From Ornithinimicrobium avium (GTDB lineage: Bacteria > Actinomycetota > Actinomycetes > Actinomycetales > Dermatophilaceae): a DNA stretch of 64,000 nucleotides. Location: NCBI RefSeq assembly GCF_003351765.1, contig NZ_CP031229.1, positions 2,666,001 through 2,730,000 of the forward strand, written 5' to 3'. How positions within the stretch are numbered: position 1 is the stretch's first letter; every line of letters starts with the position of its first letter. Shown piece by piece: positions 18,654-27,951 of this stretch. The notes beneath the pieces were generated by a model. It was not told the origin of the DNA. It saw nothing but the letters and a program-made list of their open reading frames with translations, and made no database searches. Made by a program: the position numbers and the translations under genes.

Positions 18654-19136
18654 ATGAGCGGGCGGCCACGGTCGAGCAAGCGCACCAGGCGGGTGGACTC
18701 CGAGACGACTTCGTATGCATCGACGTCTGGTGTCCGCAACCGTATGCAGCTGCAACGCACCCGCGACACAGCGCCGGAGTTGGCTGTGCGCCGCATTCTC
18801 CACGCCCGGGGTCTGCGGTACCGCGTTGATCGGCCACCCCTAAAGGGGTTGCGACGCCGAGCCGACATCGTTTTCGGCCCGGCTAAGGTGGCAGTGTTCA
18901 TCGACGGTTGCTTCTGGCACGGCTGCCCTGAACACGGTCGCAAGGAAACCCAGGCGAACCCGAATTACTGGTCTGGGAAGATGGCGAGGAACCGTGAGCG
19001 CGACGCCGACACGGATGCACAACTCGCGGAGGCCGGTTGGGCTGTCGTCCGCGTATGGGAACACCAACCCCCCGTAGAGGTAGCGGACGTCATCGCCGAC
19101 ATTGTGGCACGGCGGCTCGGCAAACCGTCACGCTGA
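18654..19136 (+). CDS. vsr: Very short patch repair endonuclease (Vsr)
   Basis: This 160-residue protein nicks 5' of the T in T:G mismatches that arise when 5-methylcytosine deaminates. The core is conserved: RMQLQRTRDTAPELAVRRILHARGLRYRVD, the catalytic Asp in RRADIVFGPAKVAVFIDGCFWHGCPEHG, and NYWSGKMARNRERDADTDAQL...GWAVVRVWEHQ. The Cys and His in the second segment bind structural zinc. The N-terminal 30 residues are basic and probably disordered. It follows the methylase by 141 bp, the usual association. It ends 215 bp before the convergent end of the DISARM-like operon. Confidence 0.93.
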   Translation: MSGRPRSSKRTRRVDSETTSYASTSGVRNRMQLQRTRDTAPELAVRRILHARGLRYRVDRPPLKGLRRRADIVFGPAKVAVFIDGCFWHGCPEHGRKETQANPNYWSGKMARNRERDADTDAQLAEAGWAVVRVWEHQPPVEVADVIADIVARRLGKPSR

Positions 19137-19351
19137 GGGGTGGTCCTGCGGCCCGCAGCTCTCGGCGCGCCAGCGCTCGGGTTGTAAGCGCGCCACCCTG
19201 CAGGCGAGACTGGGCGGTTGAGGCCCATCGAGTCGGGAGATCGTCATCATCATCCCTAGCTCTGACCTGGCGGATTGATCGACCCCGCCCACTGACCTGT
19301 GTGGCAGTTACAAGACTGCTACGCAAGCTGAGACGGGAGGCTGGCTATTGG

Positions 19352-21229
19352 CTAGGGAGCCGAGGATGCCGAAAAGTACCCCACACTCGGATTCTGCAGC
19401 GAACCGATGACAAGGCCCCGATCCAGGAAGCGATTGAACTCTTCGCAGCTGGTTTCGGGCAGAAGTGCACAGGCGTGGCATGCCGCCAAGTTACAAGAAT
19501 CGGGGCCCTGGCCGCCCTCACCGGCTTCCATGCAGATGGGATCAGTTGAGCACCACTCCGCCGCAGCGATAGCTGCATCCCACACGCGTTCCAAGTTGCC
19601 TGGTTGGCCCATCCTGACGAGTCCGCCCATGGTCCCCTCCGAGTCGCCAGCGGCAGTATATATCAACACACCCGCCATGGGGCTCGGAGCTCCGGCGACG
19701 TAAAGCCGTTCCCGAAGGGAGGCGGAACTGTATCCGCACTCGAAGATCAATTGATTTATGAGCAAGTGTGCGATTGTGTGCATCAACACGAGACGGGGAC
19801 CCAGCTCGCGTTCCGCCAAGCCTCGCGCTGCAACAACCGCTCCGTAGCGACGGGAAATCAGACTCGCGCGCTCAAGCACTTCGGGGCGGGCCTCCCAGGC
19901 GGCGAGGCGACTCTCGTCTAGTTCTAGGTAGATGCCTTCCCCGCGAACCTCGTATGCCGGGAGCCACTCGGTCGCGACTGATGGCATATTTCTCCACAGT
20001 CGCGCCTTGCCCTCCCGCAGCTTTAGGCCTCCAGAGTTGAGGCGCGTAAAACCCCAGAGCGCTCGGGTTTCTCGCAACGTCTCGATGAGTCGCACGCGAG
20101 AAAATGCCTCTGCGAGGATCGGGTCGAAGTCACTTGTCGGTGCGGTGACAGTGAGGTCGTTGTCAACTATTGCGTCCCGCAACAACGCGTATTCTGGGCG
20201 GCGCCATTCAGTTTGCGAGGTGTCATCGAGTGAGAAATCCTGATCTGAGACTGGCACGAATAGATCATCGACCGCTGCCTGAATCTCGTCGTCTTCGTAG
20301 CGCTCGAGTAGGCCGAAGGCGTCCGTCTTCCGCACGGCCGCCGGTGTCAGTTCACCCACTTCGCGGAGTACACCCAGCATCGAGAACTGCGGCTTTCGAA
20401 GGATCTGCATGAGATCTTCAGGTGCTGTTTGCTTCTGCGGCAGATAGATCGAGCTTTCAACGAGCGGGAAATAGACGTTCGAGGCGCCGCGTAGCGTTGC
20501 TCTCAGTGGCCGACCACAAGGCTCGCTGTGGTCACCAAGCCAAGGCTTCCATCCTGCGCAGTCATAGGTTTCTTCACCTCCGGCGAGAGACTGCGTGAGG
20601 ATGGTGGAACTTTCGCCGGAGGAATCACGGGCGGTGTTGGTGATACCTGTTAGGGGACGTGACGCCTTGCAGCCATCACAGGACACGCGCTGGCCCGACA
20701 GCGATCCGCCACCACCTGACGTGAGACGCATGACACCCCGGCAGCTCGGGCGCAACGAGCGGTGCACCCATTCTCGCCAGGGGAAGTCTGCTAGGTGTCC
20801 TTCCTCGCAGGCGATAACGAACGGCACCTGCGCGAGTACGGGCCCTTGATTTCCCTTGCCTTCGTGCTTGGGGTCAGCGCAGCGGGCACGGCCCTGCAGA
20901 GCCAACGGGTGCTCATGCAGCCGCTTGCAGTATGGGCAAAAACTCCACCTTGGAAAACGAAGTCCGGGCACGGTCAACCTCAGGTTGGGTTCCTGCAGGC
21001 CGCGGCCACTCGACGTCCGATAGTCGGGCGGCAGGCGGAAATGACGCACCCCCAGCCGCTTTTCGAGACGCCATTCGTCGATCCTGTAGTCGTGCAAATC
21101 GACGTTCTCGCCGTCAAACCAGTGGTCAAGACCGGCCGTCACGACCGAAGATCCACCGACGAGGACATGCATAGATCCGACGCCAAAAGGTGAGATCAGC
21201 TGTGCTCGACGGATACCCCCGGTGGTCAC
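19352..21229 (-). CDS. drmB: DrmB-like DUF1998 protein of DISARM-type defence
   Basis: This 625-residue protein is the last gene of the operon. In DISARM, DrmB forms a complex with the helicase DrmA and regulates its DNA loading. Features are an N-terminal RRAQLISPFGVGSMHVL, a first Cys cluster (CPYCKRLHEH...C), a second (CDGCKASRPL), a third (CAGWKPWLG...PCGRPL), and the DUF1998 domain at the end. That domain has LVLMHTIAHLLINQLIFECGYSSASLRER, GVLIYTAAGDSEGTMGGLVRMG and C-rich CNLAACHACALLPETSCEEFN. The GTG start overlaps the stop of the DrmA-type helicase (GTGA), which decides the start over a longer upstream frame. Confidence 0.87.
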   Translation of the reverse strand: MTTGGIRRAQLISPFGVGSMHVLVGGSSVVTAGLDHWFDGENVDLHDYRIDEWRLEKRLGVRHFRLPPDYRTSSGRGLQEPNLRLTVPGLRFPRWSFCPYCKRLHEHPLALQGRARCADPKHEGKGNQGPVLAQVPFVIACEEGHLADFPWREWVHRSLRPSCRGVMRLTSGGGGSLSGQRVSCDGCKASRPLTGITNTARDSSGESSTILTQSLAGGEETYDCAGWKPWLGDHSEPCGRPLRATLRGASNVYFPLVESSIYLPQKQTAPEDLMQILRKPQFSMLGVLREVGELTPAAVRKTDAFGLLERYEDDEIQAAVDDLFVPVSDQDFSLDDTSQTEWRRPEYALLRDAIVDNDLTVTAPTSDFDPILAEAFSRVRLIETLRETRALWGFTRLNSGGLKLREGKARLWRNMPSVATEWLPAYEVRGEGIYLELDESRLAAWEARPEVLERASLISRRYGAVVAARGLAERELGPRLVLMHTIAHLLINQLIFECGYSSASLRERLYVAGAPSPMAGVLIYTAAGDSEGTMGGLVRMGQPGNLERVWDAAIAAAEWCSTDPICMEAGEGGQGPDSCNLAACHACALLPETSCEEFNRFLDRGLVIGSLQNPSVGYFSASSAP

Positions 21230-24200
21230 TCCGAGACCTCCAGCGCGCGGTCCTCGTGGTAAGCCACAGTCACGCTTGTGCGGCACTCCGCGTCCACGTT
21301 TCGCATCGAAGTGGGGATCTCCCATGACGGAGTGGGTGGTTCTGCGGTACCGGGGAAGCGCATGAGACCGTTCAGGGGATCCCCGGTCAGGTAGTTCCCG
21401 TCCCACTCCGCCCTGCCCCAGTGCTGCCATTCACGGGCCGCGAGTGCCAGTAGCTCGGTCGCGGCCCCCATCTCGCTGGCATCGACGCGGCGCAATCTGG
21501 CGAGCAGGAGGGCACTCCCTCTCTCAGCGAGTTCCTGGGGGTACGGCCAAGGCTTGCTCCCCTCTGGACCGTACATGCGCACGTAGGCGACCAACGCGGC
21601 CCGGAGTGCGCGTTGCATGACCGGCTTGGCGAACGGTGTGACGCTCGTCGGTTCGACTTGTGCATACAGCTTCTCGTGATAACTGCGGAAACGCTCGTAG
21701 TGGCTCCGGTCTCTCGGCTTCGCAGCACCATACAATGTAACGACAAGCCCAGGCCGTTCCCACCAACGGCGGCCTACCCGTCCAGATACCTGAATATACT
21801 GTGCCGTCGTCTTTGGTTGTCCGACAATTGTCATCAAAGAGAGCCGTTCGATGTCGACGCCCACCTCAACGATGCTTGATGCGAGGCAGACGCTCACGGC
21901 GCCTCGAGCATCCTTGTCGCGGCCAGTGGTGGGCACACGTTTCCGTTCGAGTTGTTGGATGGCACGCGGGATCTCATCGTCCCGGCGGCGACTGGTGAGC
22001 TCAAGCGGCGAACCTGGAAAGCGGACCGCAGTCAGTTTGTCGCGTAGCCGGACCCCGACGATGTAGTCGGGGATATCCGACTGCATCAGCGACAGGGTGT
22101 TTCCCAATTCACGAAGGCTGTTGAAAAACCAGAGATTGGTCCACCAGGGATCTTGCTCTTCTGCTGAAGCTAGGAGAAGCGGCGCCTGAAGTAGCGACGC
22201 CCCGACCCGCACTTGCACGGACTGGGTCGACCCGAGCGAAGGGGCATGGACTCCGACATACCGCCGTCCCGGTAACAATTCGCCGGTGGCCGGATGCCTT
22301 GCCCATACCGCAAAGAACGCGTCTTGGACGTCAAGTCCCTGTGGGGGAAACAGGCGCACGGTTTGGCGGCCGTAGACAGCAAGTGCTTGTTCTTCGTAAC
22401 GACGGATCGTGGCGGTTGACGCGACGATTTTGGGCAGGGTCGGTTCGCTCTGCCGATGATCCGTGCAAAGGTCTTCGATAACGCCCTCATAGAGCCCGAC
22501 CATGGAGCCCAGCGGCCCTGAAATGAGGTGAAACTCATCCTGAATGATCAAGTTTGGTGGTGCTAGTTCTCGATCGCCGTTGCCGTTGATACCGAAAATT
22601 GCTCGAGCCTTGTCGCGCCAGGCGAGCATTGCAAACTTGTCGACAGTGCCGATCACAAGCGTCGGTCGTTTGGCGTAGATATCTTCGTCTACAACGTACA
22701 GAGGCAGCCCGCGGGCAAACGCACACTTGCGGTCCGGACACGCCAGGCGGACGACGTCGCGCTGCTTGATGTATCCGGGTACGGTCGGCTGTTGCCCGCG
22801 CCCGCGCCCGCGCCGGTGTTGCTGCTGCTCCTGGGTGGGGCCCATTGTCGCCGCGCACCATGGGCATTGCAGAAGGAGAAATTTGTTCGAAGCATTAGCG
22901 GGATCACGAGCCAAAGCGTTCCAAGTCTCGACCGCTTGTTTGTGCGTATTCGGCGTCGTGTCTCCACCGAGCCAGATGCCAACGCTGAACTCCGCGGTAC
23001 CGAGGTTTTGGTCATCCTGACGCAGTTGTTCAAGCGCGCAGATCAACGATGCCGCCCTGAGGAATTGCTGTGCTGTCAGGAGCCGCAGTGTGTAGCGCAT
23101 GAGGACGTCGGTGCCCGCTCCTCCAGTGATGGCGCTGGATGGCTGCGGTCCTAAGTCCGGACCGCCGGTCGCGCGCAGCCTACGGAGGAGCATGGAAAAC
23201 GCAGCGAGCCCTAGATACGCCTCGGTCTTGCCTCCGCCAGTGGGAAAGAAGATCAACTCTATGGTTTTGCGCTCGGCGTCGTCCCCTAGCGCAGTGGATT
23301 TGAGAGCCGCTAGGAAAAAGGCGATCTGGAACGGCCGCCAGAAGCCGCGGTCCGGCGACAGCGACCCGTCCGGTGGAAGTCCCTCGACCTTGATTAGCCC
23401 GTTCGCATCGACCGACGTTCGTCGGAGCTCGGCCGAGGACCTGGCTTGCTGGGCCAGCATGGCAGCGTTGGCAAGGCGGAAAGCCTTGCGTATCAGTGGG
23501 TCTGTCCGAACTAGACTCCACCCGTCACGCATGCGGTTCAGGGCAAGGTCACATTGTTGCAGGTGGTCATCGGCTGCGGGCTGCAACTCCTGGGGGAGGT
23601 TGACGCGCTCTTCTCGACGGCGCGCGATCCATTCTTCATATGAAGCGAGCAGTTCTTCTACCTGGTCGGCAGCTGCAGTATCGTCGTCCCCGGCTAGCAG
23701 GCGCATGTCGACCTTGAGGACGGAGTTATCCCTGGCACGTATGTCGGGCGTCACGCTCGGTGCTTCGTACTGGGGAAGGCAAACGCCCCGTAGTTCGGTC
23801 ACCGCGTCACCCGGCTCCCGTTCCCAGTCAGCCGCACAGCCATGGCCGATGCCGAAGGTCTGATGCCGCCGGTAGAGCAGAGCGATTGACTGTTCTTCAC
23901 GATCGACCACCCGGTTCCCACGACGCTCGCGGTAGGGCAGGATGGCAGCCCCTTGCTCCGCCAGAACTGTCAAGCCGGCCTGAAATAGGCAGTGAGCGCT
24001 TCCCCGTCCCGAGCTGCGGTTGGTGACTGTCAAAGTAATTAGTCGTTGGCCGTCGATCAAGCGACTGAACGCTCGAAGTTCGAGCGTGGACGGGTCAACG
24101 CCTTCGACCGTCCACACATCTGGGGCGATGATGCGACGCCCCTGGTGCTCTGTCAGCCCCGCCGCGCTGAAGTAACCCACAGCCTTGACGGGTCGTCGGA

Positions 24201-24714
24201 CCCACCAACGTGGTGTCGCGTCCCCGACGACGACTTCAATCGGAGCGTAAGCACCGAAGGAAGCGACCACGCGCAATCCTGAGCCCGCAGGCAGATCGGC
24301 GCGGAAGGACACGCCGACGGTGCTTTGCTCCCAACTGTTCGCCAAGCTCAAGTCAAGATCGTCGCCGTCAGCGGCGACCGATCCGGAGTCTTCGCTAGGA
24401 CCGCCCCCCGCGTCCGGCGGTACCTCGCCGCTCGTCTTCTCAAGGCCCGGGACGACTACCTGGAGCGGGGAGTCAGCGACGTGCGCCGGATGCAGTACGC
24501 CTACGCCGTAGCGACGAACCGGTTCGGTGTCCGACAACACCTCCTGCAACGTCTTACTGCAATGGTATGGGCCCGCGACGGCCTCCCAGCTGTCAAATCG
24601 AACCCTCGTTGACAGGTCGAGGGGCATGCCTCGAGGCGCGTCCGATTGAGGCCCAACCAGTTCCTCCGCGAGGGCTCGCTGCACGATCTCCCGGGTAGCG
24701 GTGAGATCACTCAT
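21226..24714 (-). CDS. drmA: DrmA-type helicase of DISARM-like system
   Basis: This 1,162-residue protein matches the size and layout of DrmA, the SF2 helicase that binds and translocates on invading DNA. The N-terminal 480 residues lack known motifs. Helicase motifs are I (IFFPTGGGKTEAYLGL, about residue 490), a DEAH-like box (IIQDEFHLISGPLGS, about 726), III (IVASTATIRRYEEQ) and VI (YIQVSGRVGRRWWERPG). A Cys-containing insertion between motifs I and II (CPWCA...CPDRKC) could bind zinc, as in DrmA homologues. It overlaps the genes on both sides, so the operon is translationally coupled. The partner is the DrmB-like protein just downstream. Confidence 0.87.
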   Translation of the reverse strand: MSDLTATREIVQRALAEELVGPQSDAPRGMPLDLSTRVRFDSWEAVAGPYHCSKTLQEVLSDTEPVRRYGVGVLHPAHVADSPLQVVVPGLEKTSGEVPPDAGGGPSEDSGSVAADGDDLDLSLANSWEQSTVGVSFRADLPAGSGLRVVASFGAYAPIEVVVGDATPRWWVRRPVKAVGYFSAAGLTEHQGRRIIAPDVWTVEGVDPSTLELRAFSRLIDGQRLITLTVTNRSSGRGSAHCLFQAGLTVLAEQGAAILPYRERRGNRVVDREEQSIALLYRRHQTFGIGHGCAADWEREPGDAVTELRGVCLPQYEAPSVTPDIRARDNSVLKVDMRLLAGDDDTAAADQVEELLASYEEWIARRREERVNLPQELQPAADDHLQQCDLALNRMRDGWSLVRTDPLIRKAFRLANAAMLAQQARSSAELRRTSVDANGLIKVEGLPPDGSLSPDRGFWRPFQIAFFLAALKSTALGDDAERKTIELIFFPTGGGKTEAYLGLAAFSMLLRRLRATGGPDLGPQPSSAITGGAGTDVLMRYTLRLLTAQQFLRAASLICALEQLRQDDQNLGTAEFSVGIWLGGDTTPNTHKQAVETWNALARDPANASNKFLLLQCPWCAATMGPTQEQQQHRRGRGRGQQPTVPGYIKQRDVVRLACPDRKCAFARGLPLYVVDEDIYAKRPTLVIGTVDKFAMLAWRDKARAIFGINGNGDRELAPPNLIIQDEFHLISGPLGSMVGLYEGVIEDLCTDHRQSEPTLPKIVASTATIRRYEEQALAVYGRQTVRLFPPQGLDVQDAFFAVWARHPATGELLPGRRYVGVHAPSLGSTQSVQVRVGASLLQAPLLLASAEEQDPWWTNLWFFNSLRELGNTLSLMQSDIPDYIVGVRLRDKLTAVRFPGSPLELTSRRRDDEIPRAIQQLERKRVPTTGRDKDARGAVSVCLASSIVEVGVDIERLSLMTIVGQPKTTAQYIQVSGRVGRRWWERPGLVVTLYGAAKPRDRSHYERFRSYHEKLYAQVEPTSVTPFAKPVMQRALRAALVAYVRMYGPEGSKPWPYPQELAERGSALLLARLRRVDASEMGAATELLALAAREWQHWGRAEWDGNYLTGDPLNGLMRFPGTAEPPTPSWEIPTSMRNVDAECRTSVTVAYHEDRALEVSE

Positions 24715-26413
24715 CGCGGCCCACCAAGATGCCAGCGAGCTCCTTCATAGCCTTGGCATCAGCCAGAACTACGAGGCGGTCACTCGCCCGGGATAGGGCA
24801 ACATAGAAAAGGGACTGCGCGGCGGCGTCTCCCGCATTCTCGATGTCAGTCACGACTACGGCCGGGGCGTCGAGACCTTTGTAGGCGTGGATGGTCGTAT
24901 AAGGAATCTTCTTGCCGTGATTCCCGTAAGGAGCCAGGCGAGGAGAGCCGTTTTCGGCGAGCACAGCCGCGGCCGAGTCTTCAGTCTTGGCGGACAGGAT
25001 CACGATTTCGCTGCTCCCGTAGTGCTCGCTAGTCAGTGTGTCAAGGGCGGCCAATAGCTGCTGTTGCTGTTCAATTGCAGACGTGTAGGCTCGGAATATG
25101 GGGCGAACCCCGTCGTCTCGACGGCGATACCCCCGATAAGCGTTCATCGGCATGCCCGAGAGACGGCTTGCAGCCGAGCCTATTTGCGGCGTGTTACGGC
25201 AGTTGTGGCTCAGCGTGGGCTTGCTGAAGTGGCTGCACCTAGCGGCCAGCTCGCCTCGCCCGTCGTGACCGCCGCCATAAAGCATCTGCTTCTCGAAGTC
25301 GCCGAACATCAACCACCGTCCACTTCCTAGGCCACCCACGAGCGATGCGTCCAAAACATCTAGGTATGCCTGGTTGGATGCCACGTCCTGCACTTCATCC
25401 ACGATGAGAACGTCGTACGGCTCCGAAAGTTCGAGTGCCGCCTCCAATGCAAGCTCCGGCAGAGTGGCTTGCCACCACTCCTGCGATGCTGCTTCCGGAA
25501 CCGATACTTTGGTGGTGTGGATCATGTATGAGTGGAGGGTGCGCGCGGTTACCGTTGGCAGATCCGCGAAGGCGGCGGTCATAGTCCCGCCAAGGAGCCG
25601 GTTAAAGCAGACGAAGAGGACGCGCTCCCCGCGAGCTGTGGCTCGTCGTGCGGCCTCGGCAGCTAGCAAGGACTTGCCCGTGCCGGCGGGACCGGTAAAG
25701 AGAACGCGCGGTTCTTGTTCCATTAAATCCAATGCCTCGTACTGCTCCTCAACGAAGCTGAGCCGCTCAGCGGCTCGTTCCTTCGATACCTGCTTTGGGG
25801 TCATCGAGAGTTCGAAGCGGGGCCGTAGTTGAGCCGCCAACGCCGTAGCCAGCTCTTTACTCGGCTCGCTGCTATTGACGTCGAAGCGCGAAAACTTTTG
25901 AGCGAAGTGCTTCCGTGCATTGTGCATGACGGCGCCAAGCGACTGGGAGATGGGACGCCGCAAGTCGTGCCGATCCAGTAGTTGCCAGCTATGCCACTCG
26001 GGGGATTGGGGCACGTCCGCTGACGCGTGCGTGAACCATACGGCCGACCAAACGGGAACTTGGCGCAGGTCTAGCCTCTTGCGGCCGAGGTAGTCCAGGA
26101 CGCCGTGCATGCCGCGTGCTGCCTGTGCAAACGGGCTCTTGTCAGTTGGGGGCTGGCTGCCTAGGCGCCATACCCCGTCCGGGCCGCGGTGAGCGCGTCT
26201 GTGTGACTTGACCTCCAGGCATAGGACCCCGGCCCCCGGCATGATGATCACGAAGTCGATTTCGCCCTCGGCAGCTCGGCGCACCTCGGCAAGGTGAAGG
26301 GAGTGCAGAACGATCCAGTCCTTGCAATCAGGGTCCTCCGCCAAGCGCTGGTAGATGAGCGTCTCGCCGGGCGGCGAGTCCGCTCCTATGATGGGAGGTA
26401 TCATTCGAGCCAT
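24707..26413 (-). CDS. NERD-domain nuclease fused to SF1 (UvrD/DUF2075-like) helicase
   Basis: The protein has 568 residues. The N-terminal NERD (nuclease-related) domain keeps the PD-(D/E)xK-type residues: Asp53 (GEIDFVIIMP), Glu67 and Lys69 (VLCLEVKSH). The helicase part has Walker A (FTGPAGTGKSLLAAEA, about 240), Walker B (VLIVDEVQDVASN, about 340), LSHNCRNTPQI and, near the end, YTTIHAYKGLDAPAVVV and FYVALSRASDRLVVLAD. It is thus a predicted nuclease and DNA translocase. It sits where classic DISARM has a phospholipase-D nuclease (drmC) and may supply the cutting activity. The ATG overlaps the end of the upstream gene by 13 bp. Confidence 0.85.
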   Translation of the reverse strand: MARMIPPIIGADSPPGETLIYQRLAEDPDCKDWIVLHSLHLAEVRRAAEGEIDFVIIMPGAGVLCLEVKSHRRAHRGPDGVWRLGSQPPTDKSPFAQAARGMHGVLDYLGRKRLDLRQVPVWSAVWFTHASADVPQSPEWHSWQLLDRHDLRRPISQSLGAVMHNARKHFAQKFSRFDVNSSEPSKELATALAAQLRPRFELSMTPKQVSKERAAERLSFVEEQYEALDLMEQEPRVLFTGPAGTGKSLLAAEAARRATARGERVLFVCFNRLLGGTMTAAFADLPTVTARTLHSYMIHTTKVSVPEAASQEWWQATLPELALEAALELSEPYDVLIVDEVQDVASNQAYLDVLDASLVGGLGSGRWLMFGDFEKQMLYGGGHDGRGELAARCSHFSKPTLSHNCRNTPQIGSAASRLSGMPMNAYRGYRRRDDGVRPIFRAYTSAIEQQQQLLAALDTLTSEHYGSSEIVILSAKTEDSAAAVLAENGSPRLAPYGNHGKKIPYTTIHAYKGLDAPAVVVTDIENAGDAAAQSLFYVALSRASDRLVVLADAKAMKELAGILVGRDE

Positions 26414-27951
26414 TGCGCTCCCTGCAATTCGAAGGTTCTCCGGGTCGCGCTGGACGGCACACTGTGAGTTTCGTGCTCTACGGCGATGACCCTGAAGGCC
26501 GTTAGTGTCGCTTCTACTGACTGGTTACTTACGTGCAACTGTTGACGCCCGCACGTTTCGAGTTCCGTGAGGTCCACTGATTCCAGTGCCGCTTCAAGTG
26601 CATGCGAAAGTTGCACCCCCGCCTTGTGGTGAGCTCCCCAGAGTTCTCGGCCCTCCAACAGATACGGTTCGGGGTCCGATATTCCTAAGTGGGTCAGCAG
26701 CACGATGAAGTCGCGATCGTATTGGGGCCTGATGTTTTCGTCATCAGCCCAGAATCGAACGTTTGCCGTCATCGAACCTTTTCGTCTTAGCTCTCGTTGC
26801 AGGGCAGACGGCCCGACGCGGTCGAGTTCCTGACGCAGCAGTGTTTTCCATTCCTGCTGTCGTCGCCGGATGGCCGTGGCTCGTTTCCCCAGGGCGGCGT
26901 CTGCCATGTCGGCGAGGGTGCCCGACACGCTCCCCCCTTCGCGCACCACGAGAACGGCATCGGACGCGATGGAAGAGGCCCTAAGGGAGACAACCCGCTC
27001 CCCAGGCGCCGCGCTTGTGTCGAGCCCGCGAATGCTCATCGCCTCTACGGGCAGCCACAGGCCATAGCCAGCCCCAAGCACCAACAGGCGCGCAAGGACC
27101 TGGTCGTCGCCAGTGCCGACTCGAGGAATCTGCTGCGTCAGAGCGCTCCACGGTGGTGCCGGGCTTAGTGCAGCTGCTCTGTCACTGTCGTCCTCCGCAG
27201 GGGAGCCGCTGCCGAGATCCGGCACGCTGCGGGTCCATGGTTGCGGATCCTTCACGCGCACGGAGAACGGGACTGTCGCGAAGCGTTCGAACGCCCCTTC
27301 GACTTGCTCTGCGTCCTTTAAGTGCGCGTGATGGACAAGCGTCAGAGCTTTCGCGCGTGGGCATGTGAACATTTGTCCTGGGAACCAGTCGGCTGCCCCG
27401 ACAACGACCGCGAAATCCCAGCGCCGACCCGTCATAAAATCACGAGGCTTCATCACGGGGAACTCGAGCCCGCGGCTGTTCAACCAAGCGGAGATAGCAT
27501 GTGCGGTGCGGCCGTTGACCGCGATCGCGCAGGTGTCGTCTGGGTCTCCATCTGCGAGACATTGCAGGATCGCGGAGGCGAGAGCGCTATTGTTCTCCTC
27601 TAGCAGCCCGGCTGCGGCCTCGGCCAGCCGTTGGAGGAGTCGCTGCGTTTGCCCCTCGACGAGTGCAGAAAGGGAGTCCGCCCGTCCAATTAGAGCCTCC
27701 AGAGGCTCCCGGGCGCCGCTGCTCGGAGCATCGAACGGTATGCCTTCTGCGCCCGCCCGCCAGCGTGCGGCCCGGCCACTACCGAGCACAGTGTCCCAAA
27801 GGGAATTCTCCGTCTCGTCCGCGAGAGTCCTCGTCAGAGTGTTCAACGCGAACGAAAAGTGGTGGGCCGGTGGGCAATCCACTCGATACCGCTCGGGTTG
27901 CACGTCCTCGGCAAGTGCGTACGCCTCGAGCGTGTCCTGGAGAAGTGTCAT
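26401..27951 (-). CDS. Uncharacterised DISARM-linked protein (516 aa)
   Basis: I do not recognise a named domain. The N-terminal third is helical. Residues about 155-235 (DTCAIAVNGRTAHAISAWLNSRGLEFPVMKPRDF and WDFAVVVGAADWFPGQMFTCPRAKALTLVHHAH) look like an alpha/beta Rossmann or helicase C-like fold with no Walker motif. Between about 300 and 400 are long charged helices (LGKRATAIRRRQQEWKTLLRQEL). It overlaps both neighbours by a few bases, so it is expressed with the DrmA/DrmB genes. It could correspond to DrmE, the unknown-function gene of class 2 DISARM, whole or as part of a split gene with the 334-aa neighbour. That is inference from gene order only. Confidence 0.7.
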   Translation of the reverse strand: MTLLQDTLEAYALAEDVQPERYRVDCPPAHHFSFALNTLTRTLADETENSLWDTVLGSGRAARWRAGAEGIPFDAPSSGAREPLEALIGRADSLSALVEGQTQRLLQRLAEAAAGLLEENNSALASAILQCLADGDPDDTCAIAVNGRTAHAISAWLNSRGLEFPVMKPRDFMTGRRWDFAVVVGAADWFPGQMFTCPRAKALTLVHHAHLKDAEQVEGAFERFATVPFSVRVKDPQPWTRSVPDLGSGSPAEDDSDRAAALSPAPPWSALTQQIPRVGTGDDQVLARLLVLGAGYGLWLPVEAMSIRGLDTSAAPGERVVSLRASSIASDAVLVVREGGSVSGTLADMADAALGKRATAIRRRQQEWKTLLRQELDRVGPSALQRELRRKGSMTANVRFWADDENIRPQYDRDFIVLLTHLGISDPEPYLLEGRELWGAHHKAGVQLSHALEAALESVDLTELETCGRQQLHVSNQSVEATLTAFRVIAVEHETHSVPSSATRRTFELQGAQWLE

